From: Glycine soja
Lineage: Eukaryota; Streptophyta; Magnoliopsida; Fabales; Fabaceae
NCBI RefSeq assembly: GCF_004193775.1
Contig: NC_041008.1
Location: 3,040,958-3,104,957, forward strand
Length of the DNA stretch: 64,000 bases
Reading direction: 5' to 3'
Shown: one piece after another, positions 37,686 to 48,667 of the stretch
Layout: each line of letters opens with the position of its first letter
How positions within the stretch are numbered: position 1 is the stretch's first letter
The notes under the pieces: generated by a model
Told to the model about the DNA's origin: nothing
Database searches by the model: none
Seen by the model: only the letters and a program-made list of their open reading frames with translations
Position numbers and translations under genes: made by a program

Positions 37686-38162
37686 GAGGAGAATAGAATA
37701 TGGGGGGTGAGTGAGGGTAAAAGAGAAGAAAGAAAGCCCTGAAATGATGGAGAAAAAAACAAGGAGAAGAGATGATAGATGATATGATAACGTTAAAACC
37801 TCGTTTACATCAACCACGGTGCGTTGTGGGCACAAACAAAACAGCGCAGCGCAGCACAAACAAGTTTGGTCTTGCAAGTTGCTCCACACTGAACCCCAAT
37901 GCCAACACCACACATGCGTAATGTAACATGTAACATAACATACATTTACATGCCTTTTTCTTCTTGTCTATATATAATTGGTGTATACCAACAAGTGTTC
38001 AGAACAATACTCAGTTTGATTCTCTTAAATAGTGATCCAAATAATACTCTAAGTTTCATGAACCGTAAAAGCCTAATTAGAAGAAACACATGCTAATTAA
38101 TCAATTCTTCGATAAGATTAATTATTAATAAAATTAATAGATATTTCGTTAATATTTAACCT

Positions 38163-38169
<7 letters not shown>

Positions 38170-38208
<39 letters not shown>
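38170..38208. repeat. (TA)n microsatellite, about 39 bp
   Basis: An uninterrupted run of alternating A and T of about 20 dinucleotides in intergenic DNA. Confidence 0.95.
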
Positions 38209-38209
<1 letters not shown>

Positions 38210-38211
<2 letters not shown>

Positions 38212-41200
38212 GGTTTCTTGTCTTGGCTTCGGGTATTTTTAAATTTTTTTTACAGCTATCCTTACATGAGAAAATTTCACTTTAGTTGAATAGAATTAAT
38301 ACGGGGAACCAAGTTTTCATTCTCAATATTTAATGTAGTTTGTGGAATTGATTAGGATTAAACCAATGTATTATATTGGTATTCAAAAATTATGAGTATT
38401 GATTAAATTATTTTTTAAATTTATCGGAATATTACTTTAATTTCTAAAGTTATTAAACAACATTCATTTGAGTTTTGAGTTTAATTGGCAAGAGTAAAAC
38501 CTTTTACAACTTTGATGAATCAAAAATCATATGTTGTGCAAGTTTTAAAGTAAATTATCCTAGAAGACAACAAATTTATCATGTATAATAAAAATTTTCA
38601 CACACAACGGTCACTTTAGTACAGATTTATAAAATTAATGACTAAATTGAGTGACTTTTGGCACAATTCTGGCTGTTAGATTGCATCCTATGTGTAGGGT
38701 AAGGATTTAGCACTCTTTGGGCTTTTAGCTTCCGTGGTATTTAGGTTATTAACAAGGCCCAATTCAGGTGCACTTGCTACATCTAGTCATCTACCTTTAA
38801 ATATCCAAATTTAAGGTCTTTTTCATACAGCGTGTTTTTTGAAGGTAAACGTTAACTCATAAAATAACATTTAATCATTATATTTATATTTATAACTAAA
38901 AGAAGAAAACATATTGAATACTTTATTGTATTCTTAGCATAACACATGTTTTATTTCTTAATAAATAATTTAACAATATTCATTAGTGACACTATTATTG
39001 TCTTTGATGTCATTGAGTCGTATTCATATTTTTTTTAAAGAAAAAGTGAAGTTTAAGATAATATAATATATCATTTAAAAATAAAATTTGAAAAAAAAAA
39101 TTACAGAGCTGAATTCATTTTAAATTTTGGTATTTATAATATAAAATAAAATATGAATAATATCATAGAATTTTAAAAAAAATATATTATAAATTTCTCA
39201 TATAGTAGTTTATGAAAGCCTCCTCCCATACAGGCATGGATTAATTACAATACACGTTGAACCGTCACATGTGTATTTTTTTTAGTAAAATATGTTTTTT
39301 CATTCTCATAAAATATAAAAATATTTAAAATTTTCAATACATTTTTTTTTCTCACAAAATTAAAATATGTTGTATTTTGGTTCGAAACATCTAAATCTGC
39401 ATTCATTATTTTTTCATGTCGATTATATACATAATCAATATAAAAAAAAATTGTCACATTTTATATTACTTATATACATGACCAATATAAAAACGTTACA
39501 TTTATATCATTTATATATATAATTGATCTAAAAAGTTATCATTGTAAGTTTCAATTCACCTAAACTTATATCTAGATTAAAAAATGACACATTTCTATTT
39601 TGAGAACAAAAAATATACTAAAAATTTTGTTGGAACATATTTCAATCATTTTCATATTTAAGATAATTATTATTTTATAGCACAAACAGCCTAACCAAAA
39701 AAGAATTAATATTAAAGTTATAGAAATGAGTCTTTTATATAAATTTGTTAAATAGAAATTTTATATTTGTGTTTTAACAAATGTAAAATATGTGAAATTT
39801 TATCAAAATGAACGTGATGTGGTCATGTAGCGTTACGAAATTGATGCATTGGACTGTTATTAGACGTACCTATGTTCAGTTCGCGGTCCAAAGACATGAA
39901 TAGGGTCACTGTCAGCACAAGTATGTGAATAATACTTTTCTACTGGCATTATATTTAGGGATTAGTCTTCAGATGCATGATTGTTACGTCCACCAATGGC
40001 GAAAATGCTTAGAGCCTCGTCAATATACTTTTAAGTTTTATAAACTTGACTGAAAATACTAGTAATACGTATACTTTCACTCACAGCTGAATGATAATTG
40101 AGTCTTCTTTTTCAGTCAACAAATAATAATTGAGTCTTCTTTTTCATTTAATTTAGTGCTCAGTTACTTTTCTTTTATCAATGTCTTCTAATTATTATTT
40201 TTATTCAATTTAGTTTTCCAAGGGCTTTTTGTGTGTGTGTGTGTTCGTGGGTCAACATTTTCCTTTTAACTTTGTTTCATCTTTCAACTTGGTGAAAGTT
40301 TCCTCAATGAGTGCATTTTGGACTAAGATTTCTTCTTTCTTTACATTTTTTCTACACTTCATTGTTAAATTATTATCCAAACCCAAATTGCCATTGGAAA
40401 CTTCCAAAATTGCCTGTAAATCGCCTTTATCCAGCCACTTTATCCCTATTTTGTTTTCGATTATAGACGGCACAATATAGCCACCATTGTTGATCAAATT
40501 TTAGACAGCTATCTATATCACTGTTAACATTCTTCATAAACGAATAACCACATCAAGCACCAAAGCATCTTAGCATCATATAGCTCCATGAAAATTGGAA
40601 TGCGGAGAGTAAAGTTAAAAACATGTTATCATAAAAAGATAACTTACTTGACTAAATTGAATTTATAAAGTTAAGAAGACTAAATTAAAATCCAAATTGA
40701 ACTTAGGAGCCAAATTTCTTTTTAATAATATTCAAAATCCAACGCGAATAATATTCGAAGCAAATTCGAGAATCTCAAATTCTCAAATTATGTTCACTAT
40801 ACACCTGCACAAGTCTTGGTACATGGGAGAAGATTCTCAAGCCATGCGTTGGGCTATGAATAAATACTTAGGTTTAATGGCATTAGGTCAATGCTTTTGC
40901 TTTATTTATGTGGGCTTAGGTCTGATTAACTAACTCACCGGGATTAAAAAAATTGGTCAATTTAGTTAAGGATTAAATTTCTCTTAAATTAATATTTTTT
41001 TTCAAATCTATCTCATCAACAAAACTAACAAATATTAACCAGTGTTACATTATTCTAAGACTAATATTAATTGATAATATTTTTGTGAAAAAAAATAATA
41101 CAAGAAACATTTTAAATTGAATTTTATAAAAAGGATCAAGTTCATCTTTTAATTTATACCTTATAATAAAGAGTTGAATGGAGTAATACATTAAGTAATA

Positions 41201-41370
41201 AGACAAGTGTTTATTGATAAGGTGGACAGCATCATAATGATACTACATGTTTTCATTTTTCTTTCTTCTTGGTTTGTAAGTCAAGGTAGTGAAATGTTAC
41301 CACTTATAACCTTGCGAAGGAGTGCTATAGGTAGTTAGTTTGTAAGAAATATTTATTAACTCCAATAAGT
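38210..41370. other. Gene-free AT-rich region
   Basis: Several short open frames exist (for example near 40229-40497 and 40697-40933), but none resembles a known family and none has supporting splice or start context. A short GT run lies near 40229. Nothing else was recognised. Confidence 0.5.
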
Positions 41371-41374
41371 TCTA

Positions 41375-44172
41375 TATTTTTTTTTCAACCAACAAAAGGA
41401 TAAATATTAAAGAACAAGCCCCAAGGTGTGTACTCCATAACCAAACCATACAACAAAATTATCCAAGCTCACAAAGCAAGATACACAACAAAAATACTAG
41501 ACAGATAATTCCCTAAAACCCACCCTTTACAAAGAGAAAAGCATTATATACAAAGAGTAATGATACATAAACATCTTATCATTCTAAATGTTTCACCAAC
41601 ACCTCTTATTTCTCTATATCTCTCCTATCACATCATAAATCTTATTATATATATGTTTTTTTCTCTTTCTAGGTGTTGCATAGGAATATGGAGGGTCCTT
41701 TAAATTTTTTCTCTTATCAAATGACAATAACTATAACTCCCAAACAAAAAGCATCTCATAACTAACTATCAAACAATCCAATAAGGAATTATTATAGACA
41801 TTAAAATGATCACACCTACAATCTACATCATGAAAAAATCACAACTACTCCAATAAGCATGCTCGAGGATCATTATTCCAAATTGAGAATGCATATGAAA
41901 AATCTAAATTGCTTGTAACCCATTTCCACGAAGTAGCCTTAATCTTCTCTAGCAACTTTGCAACATCTATAAGCTTTGCAAAACAAAAAAAACACATTGG
42001 TTTCTTGTAACACCCGAATGAATCACATCAGAATCAAAAGTATCCAGAGGCTTTACAGGTATGGACTATACAGTTAAGGATGACTTAAAGGAATTAATTG
42101 GTACTACCTATACCAACAAGATGCATCTACTTTTCAGTAGTCTATCACTTAAGAATTCCACAGTTAAGTGTGTTTGACTTGAAGTAGTTATGGAATAGGT
42201 GACCTTTTGAGAAATTTGCCAGAAAACGTGTGAGTGAGAACAAAGCACGTTGAAAAGTCTTGTGTTGGTATATAGGGATAATCAATGATTTTGAGAATAA
42301 TTGAGTGGTATTAGAGTTGGTTGTCGAGGTCTTAGAGAGGGTTGCCTAAGAGGGTTTTAGCCGATGAAGGGTTTTGACCAATAAGGATGTTGAGTGAAGT
42401 GTCGTAGTGTGAGAGCTATCGAGAAGTCGACAATTAGGGGCGTTACAAATGGTATCAGAGCAGACATTTCTCCTAGTATGGTGTGGTTCAAGGATGAACT
42501 AGGCGGAAGCTAGTAGGCATGTAACACCCCGAATGAATCACATCAGAATGAAAGGGATCCAGAGGTTTTGCAGGTATGGGACGTACAATTGAGAATGACT
42601 TAAAGAAATTAATTGATATCACCTATACTAACAAGATGCATCTACTTTTCGACAGCCTATCACTTAAGAACTCTACAGTTAAATGTGCTTGACTTTGAGT
42701 AGTTATAGGATAAGTGACCTTCTTGGAAGTTTTCTAGAAAACATGTGAGGACAAAGCACGCTAAAAAGTCTTGTGTTGGTTTATGGGACACTCAATGATC
42801 TTGAAAACAGTCGAGCAGTGTCAAAGTTGGCTGTCGAGGTCTCGAAAAGGACTATTTGCGAAGGGTTCTAACCGATGAAGGGTTTTGACCAACAAGGATA
42901 TTGAGTGAAGTGCCACAGTGTGAGAATCATTTAGAAGTTGACAATCAGGGGCGTTACAAATGGCATCAGAGCAGACGTCTCTCCCAGTACGGTGTGGTTT
43001 GAGGACGAACCAAGTGGAAGCTTGTGGGCATGTAACACCCTGAATGAATCACATCAAAATGAGAGACATCTAGAGGTTATGCAGGTATGTGATTGTACAG
43101 TTAAGAATGACTTAAAGAAATTAATTGGTATTACATATACCAACAAGATGCATCTACTTTTCAGTAGTTTATCACTTAAGAACTCCATAGTTAAGCGTGC
43201 TTGATTTGGAGTAGTTATGGGATGAGTGATCTTTTGGAAAATTTCCCAAAAAAACATGTGAATGAGGACAAATCACACTAAAAAGTTTCGTATTAGTATG
43301 TGGGGACAATCAATGATCTTAAGAGCAGTTAAGCAGCATATGAGCTGATTGTCAAGGTCTTGGAAAAGATTACCTACGGAGGATTCTGACCAACAAGGAT
43401 GTTGAGTGAAGTATCATTGTGTGAAGTGTTGTAGTGTGAGAGTTGTCGAGAAGTCAACAATCAGAGGCATTACATTTATCATTTTTCAAATAAACCAAAG
43501 TACCACATACTATAGCCCACCAAATATATTTTTTTTCTTATATAGTTAATCAATCCCCGAAACTGTAGAAAATGCCGTTTGATATTCCAATGCAATGATG
43601 CTTGTATCCCCAACCAATTCAAACACAAATGTCACACAAAAATTGAATCAAGGCACTAAAAAAATATGATTTGTAGTTTCCACACATTTTTTGCATACCC
43701 TACATATAATTTATGAAATAGGAATAACATTCCTCTAAACTAGATTTTGCTTCATTTGAATTTTATCATGGAAAGCCTTCCACATAAAGCCTTGAACTTC
43801 TAATGGAATTTTCTTCTGTCACAATCCATTGGAAAACCTCATCTTGTTGACAATCCAACTCTGAGATCAAAATCTTGTAACCTGATTTTATAAAATATAC
43901 CCGAGATGTATCTCCTTCTTGCACCTTCATTTAAATTCACCTTTTCCACAAAAGACTCCAACTCCCTCACCAAACCTTTTTCTCATACAAACAACTCTTG
44001 CCTCCAACCCCTGTCCCTCTTAACCATACCCCCATGTCATCTCCCTAAACCCATGATATTAACATTTTTTTTTAATGATACAACATATAACCAAGCAAAC
44101 TTTGAAGCTAAACATGCATCCCCGACCCACCTATCATTCCAAAAGGAAGTATCACTCCCATCCACAACTTTT
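41375..44172 (-). mobile_element. 5'-truncated LINE (non-LTR retrotransposon), interrupted by a TRIM array
   Basis: Read on the minus strand from 44172, blocks typical of the C-terminal part of plant LINE reverse transcriptase proteins appear: DGSDTSFWNDRWVGDACLAS, then (from 43850) VQGFMWKAFHDKI, a zinc-binding zf-RVT region (CRVCKKCVETTNHIF), GGLWYVV...WKM, then, after the interruption, NQCVFF, KATSWKWVTSN and NDPRACLLE. Frameshifts and stops make it inactive. At its 3' end (plus coordinates about 41375-41390) a poly(T) run follows CCAACAAAAGG, the complement of a poly(A)-tailed LINE end. Coding similarity is lost at 42006-43474, which is a separate nested insertion. The N-terminal endonuclease and most of the RT are missing. 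Confidence 0.7.
42006..43474 (+). mobile_element. Tandem TRIM retrotransposon array: three LTRs and two 72-bp internal segments
   Basis: Three similar LTRs start TGTAACACC and end with GCGTTACA-type ends (GCATTACA in the third): 42006-42447, 42520-42958 and 43031-43474 (442, 439 and 444 bp). They are separated by internal segments of only 72 bp (42448-42519 and 42959-43030). The first internal segment has, two bases after the LTR, a perfect initiator-Met-tRNA primer binding site TGGTATCAGAGC (42450-42461); the second has one mismatch. There is no coding capacity. Flanks are TTTCT on the left and TTTAT on the right, a 4/5 match to a 5-bp target duplication. Removing the array restores the LINE reading frame around the motif WKM-RNQ. 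The LTR-internal-LTR-internal-LTR form is expected from unequal recombination between LTRs. Confidence 0.8.
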
Positions 44173-45123
44173 GTAAGCATATTTCTTGTGCACCCAACAT
44201 AAAAATTCCAAAAATGCCCTTAAGTGTTTTATGCTTCTTTTTAAGTAAATTTTTTATGGTAGCGTACTCATTCATTTGTTTTCTCGGTTTCTTCTGGTTT
44301 TTTCATTGTCCTAAGAGGTGCATTATGCCGCTTCGGTCGAGGTGAAAGTTTTACAGAGGTACGTCAGTGGTGGTTGTGGCGGTGGTTGGTTTGGTTGTTA
44401 ACGGAGGTACTTCAGAGGTACGTTGGCATTGTTTTTTTTGCGTGAAATATGGATTAAAGAATCCATAAGTTATATAAAACTTATAGATTGATTAATCCAT
44501 AAGTTTTATATGACTTATGGATTGGTTAATACATATGAGTTATACGGATTTTTAATTTTTTTAATTAAAAGAAATATTAAATTTTTGAATTTTTTTAAAT
44601 TATAAATATGATAATATGATTGCTAAAAAAATTAAATTAATGTGTATAAAAAATTTGTTTGTTTATTTGTTTATTTGAAATGTAATTCGTATTATTATTT
44701 TAAATATTTTTAAATAAGTGTAGATTGATAATTAATTTGTAATTAATATTTTTATATTTTGCAAATGATATTAATTGTAAAATAATTTACACTTGTAATT
44801 TATGTATAATTTATTTGAGTTTTTGTGGTCTAAAATTGATTGTTTTTTTGGGGTCATAATTTCATGAATTAGAATTAAGTTTAATAATATAATTTATTTT
44901 ACTACATATGTTTCGGTTATAATTTTTTATGTATTATATGGTTATCAATTGTAAGTAGAAAAAGTTGATGTTATTGGTTTTTAATATATAAGTTTATCAA
45001 TTTTAATGTTTTATAATATTACATGCAGTACAAAATTACGTATGGTTTTGTGTGATAGTATATGTATGGTGCGGTTAGGGATCATTTGTTTGTGATGTTT
45101 AAATTTTTGAATGTCTTGTTAAG

Positions 45124-46225
45124 ATGGACGAAGATCAATGGATATATGATGGTATAATGTCTGAAGAAGTTGATATGAACGAACAAAATGAAGACGAAGT
45201 TGTTGTGAATGAAGAACATGTTGATTGTTTTGATGCGTTCAATACTTCTCAGGTATTAATGTGATTTATTGTTATTAAAGTAATAAAGTGAATGTCCCAT
45301 GAAGACTAAACTTGTGTGGATTACATTATAGGTATTTGCTACCCAAGATGATGTTTTGCATTGGACTCGATCTGTTGCTTATGAAATTGGATTTGTGGCG
45401 ATAATTATGAGGTCAAACACAAATACTGGTATGAGAGGACGAACTTCATTTGTCTTAATTGGTTATGAAAAGAGTGGTCAGTATAGGTCTAGGAAGAAAG
45501 ATTTTGTAAGAAGAGATATTGGTAGTAGGAAATGTGGGTGCCCCTTTAAGCTTTGTGGGAAACCAGTGGTTGGAGACCAAGGATGGATGGTGAAGTTAAT
45601 GTGTGAGAACCACAATCATGAAATGACAAAGTCATTAGTTGGACATCCATACGTTGGTTGATTGTCTAAGGATGAAAAGATAATTATTGCTTATATGACA
45701 AAGTCAATGGTGAAATCAAGAAATATTCTGCTAACGTTAAAGGAGTACAATGTCAATAATTATACAACAATCAAACAAATATACAATGCAAGAAGTGCAT
45801 ATCATTCTTCCATAAAAGGCAGTGATATTGAAATGCAACAACTAATGAAGCTTCTTGAATGAGATCAGTATATTCATTGACATATATTAAAGGATGAAGA
45901 TGTTGTACGTGATATCTTCTGGTGTCATTCTAATGCAATGAAATTATGCAATGCTTATAAATTGGTATTTTTTTATAGATAGTACCTGCAAAACAAACAA
46001 GTACAGTCTCTCGTTGCTTGACTTTGTTAGTGTGACATTAACGAGGATGACATTCTCGACTGGTTTTGCCTATTTAGAGGGAGAATATGTAAATAATGTG
46101 GTTTGTGAACTCTAGAATGGTTTTGATGTCTTTTTCTAAGACATGATGCCCTAGAGTTATTGTTACTGACAAAGACCTAACATTTGATAAATGCAGTGAA
46201 AATTGTATTCCCTGAGTGTAAAAAA
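45124..46225 (+). pseudogene. MULE transposase with FAR1-type N-terminus, broken
   Basis: A first exon from the ATG at 45124 to 45252 (MDEDQWIYDGIMSEEVDM...) joins at 45332 to VFATQDDVLHWTRSVAYEIG and a FAR1 DNA-binding domain with CGCPFKL and CENHNHEMTKS. A TGA breaks the frame near 45660, another stop follows near 45860, and later text survives only in shifting frames (SNAMKLCNAYKLVFF, GFAYLEGEYV, NAVKIVFPE). These are transposase landmarks of plant MULEs. With stops and frameshifts, and a position inside a TIR-bounded element, it is a transposon gene rather than a host FAR1/FRS gene. Confidence 0.8.
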
Positions 46226-46539
46226 AACACTATAATCAATTAATTACATAAAAAAACTAATATATAATAATTATAAATATATTTATAATTAAAAAAACAA
46301 TAAATTTTTCAAAAAAAATGAAAGTAATCTATTTTTTATTAAAATATATCAACTATTTAAAAACAACATTCTAAATAATATATTTATAATTAAAAAATAA
46401 AATAACTACTTAAAAACATAATTCAAAATAATCATTTTTTATTAAAAAAAAGTACTATTTCAAAACAAAAATCATAATAATATATTTATAATTAAAATAA
46501 ACAATATATATTTAAAAAAATAAAATTAATATATTTAAA

Positions 46540-47060
46540 ATTAAAAAAATTAACTATTTAAAACATAATTCAAAATAATCTATTTTCATTTAAAAAGGAA
46601 ACAATAACTATTTAAAAACAAAAACAAAATTAATATATTTACAATTAAAAAAAACAATTACTATTTAAAAACATAATTCAAAATAATATATTTTTATTTA
46701 AAAAAGAAACAATAACTATTTAAAAACAAAAATAAAATTAATATATTTAAAATTAAAAAACAATTACTATTTAAAAACATAATTCAAAATAATCTATTTT
46801 TATTTAAAAAATAAACAATAACTATTTACAAACAAAAAACAAAATAATATATTTACAATTAAAAAAACAATTACAATTTAAAAACATAATTCAAAATAAT
46901 CTTTTTTTATTTAAAAATTAAACAATAAGTATTTACAAACAAAAAACAAAATAATATATTTACAATTTAAAAAAACAATTACTATTTAAAAACATAATTC
47001 AAAATAATTTTTTTATTTAAAAATTAAACAATAACTATTTACAAACAAAAAAAAATAATA
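46540..47060. repeat. AT-rich tandem repeat, about 107-bp period, in the MULE
   Basis: The phrase ACTATTTAAAAACATAATTC recurs near 46552, 46666, 46766, 46872 and 46981 (spacing 100-114 bp). Each unit contains a second half-unit with ACAATAACTATTTA(A/C)AAACAAAAA, so the array looks like about five copies of a two-part unit. Related but more degenerate sequence extends left to about 46240 and right to about 47170. Confidence 0.75.
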
Positions 47061-47494
47061 TATTTATATTTAATAAAAAAATAACTATATAAAAACAAAA
47101 ATCAAAATAATATTTTTTAAAATAGAAAACATTTACTATTAAAAATGAAAATAAAATTAATTTATTAATAAATTAAAAAATATATGGATTAGCTAATCCG
47201 TATGTGTTACACGGATACCAAACGTGATCCTAAATCACGAAAAAAAAAACCTTACCTCGATGGCGAAAAAGCACGGCAGTGGTGTAGACAGCCTAAACAG
47301 AGCCAATGGAGGCTGACGACGACGGCAGCACGGCAATAATAATGCATAGATGGAGGTGGAAGAAGTTGCGTTGCGGCAGAAGCATATACGGAATGCGCGA
47401 GGGAGATGAGAGGGAGAAGGTTTTTAAAATTGAAGTGAAAGACATCTTTGTCACTTCACTTAAATTGTTGGGTGCACCTTCCAACAGCACGTCA

Positions 47495-48450
47495 ACCTAA
47501 AATTGTTTCATTTACTTTTCTCAACAATAACTAAATTGAATCAAATGTTTATGAACCAATTTTAGTTATGAGTAAAAAAATGAGTTGTCACAATTGCAGC
47601 TTGCTGATGTCTTTCTGGCCTCTAGTCCTCAATCTATTATTAGCAATTTTTTCTTTCTAGGGCTTAGACCCCTTTCAAAAAAATGCATCAAATGCTCCTT
47701 TGATTTAGAACTATAATTTGTGTAGAATGTATAAAAAAGTGAAAGACTAGTTTCGTGGAAGCAAGAAATTTTTGCTTTGAGAACATGGGTTAGGAGGCTT
47801 TTAATTTTTTTGCATTGAAGTGTGTAAAACAACAGACGTTCAATTGTTTGACAGGAAAGTATACGGAAAATTAAGCCATCATCAGCTGTGAAGACTAACT
47901 TAAGCCACCATCTCAGCATAAAAACAGTATACAAATTGATGTTGGTATGGCTGTATGTATCTGAAATAACTTTACTCAGTACAAAAGACTTCAACAAAAT
48001 AAATAAATTAATAAATAAATGATAGAAGTTTTCATACAAGCACATTTTCGGTGTATTGGAAGTAACATAAGAAAATGGGTAACCCCTATATTTTCCTTTC
48101 TTCTCCTTTGGAAGTGAAACACTTCAGCTTGTCATGAAATAATGAAACACAAACAATTTGCTAAAATAATGTTGCGAACCCATTGTATGTACAAGGTCAG
48201 TAGTTGACAGCAAACTGCCTACTTATATCCCTAAATCATTATCATGTAGTTCTCCTTTCATTCTGATACAAAATTGAGTATTCCCTCGCTTTCCAGCATG
48301 TTGTCTCCAATCCATTCACTCCACATATAAAATAGGGCTTGCAAATCTCTGCAGTCTTCCCCAACACATCCATTCAGCTGTGTGCTCAAGTTTGTAAGAA
48401 CCAACACAAGCATCTGTCCAAGATACGAAAGTAGGTTTATCCAACATTGC
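47495..48450. other. Spacer and probable 3' UTR of the helicase gene
   Basis: No coding frame was recognised. The right part is probably the minus-strand 3' UTR of the helicase gene; candidate polyadenylation signals (complement TTTATT/ATTTATT) occur around 48000-48025, but the transcript end cannot be fixed. Confidence 0.4.
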
Positions 48451-48452
48451 AT

Positions 48453-48538
48453 GTTCCTCTCCCCCTCTTCCAAGGCTGAGAATCTTGTGGCTCATGCTCC
48501 TCTCCCCCTCTTCCAAGGCTGAGAATCTTGTGGCTCAT
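48453..48538. repeat. 43-bp tandem duplication in the helicase 3' flank
   Basis: Two adjacent 43-bp units, 48453-48495 and 48496-48538, differ at one base and contain CCTCTCCCCCTCTTCCAAGG. They lie 130-215 bp past the helicase stop codon, probably in its 3' UTR. Confidence 0.9.
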
Positions 48539-48667
48539 ACAGCTTCGCCGAAAGCCCCAATATCTGGCCGAAGCACTTTCAACAGTGGGAGATCACTAGA
48601 ATGAGGAAATCAAACAGTCCATGAATCTCCCCGTGATGCAGAAGAAGGGTCTGCAGATAAGGAATGG

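Larger units (their letters stand above)
44175..47490 (+). mobile_element. Mutator-like element (MULE), decayed, about 3.3 kb
   Basis: The left end (TTTCTTGTGCACCCAACAT) and the reverse complement of the right end (GGAAGGTGCACCCAACAAT) are terminal inverted repeats. Further inside, the 44500-44550 sequence (ACATATGAGTTATACGGAT) is mirrored by 47190-47215 (ATCCGTATGTGTTACACGGA). Between them lies a broken FAR1/MULE-type transposase and a long AT-rich tandem repeat. A 9-bp target duplication was not recognised. The ends match the 159-bp MITE at 27199-27357, so this appears to be a larger member of the same family. Confidence 0.7.

Noticed and set aside
37398..37913. 171-codon open frame on the minus strand upstream of the ELF4-like gene
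   Set aside because: It lies across the leader exon, its splice donor and the promoter-proximal region, is rich in Phe/Leu/Ser from CT-rich leader DNA, and resembles no family.
40697..40933. 78-codon open frame on the plus strand
   Set aside because: No recognisable domain, no splice or leader context, AT-rich intergenic surroundings.
42006..43480. Satellite DNA with 513-bp period
   Set aside because: LTR-like ends, a tRNA primer binding site and a near target duplication explain it better as a tandem TRIM.
45356..45862. Host FAR1/FRS-type transcription factor gene
   Set aside because: The FAR1 domain is followed by in-frame stops and transposase-like text, all within a TIR-bounded MULE.
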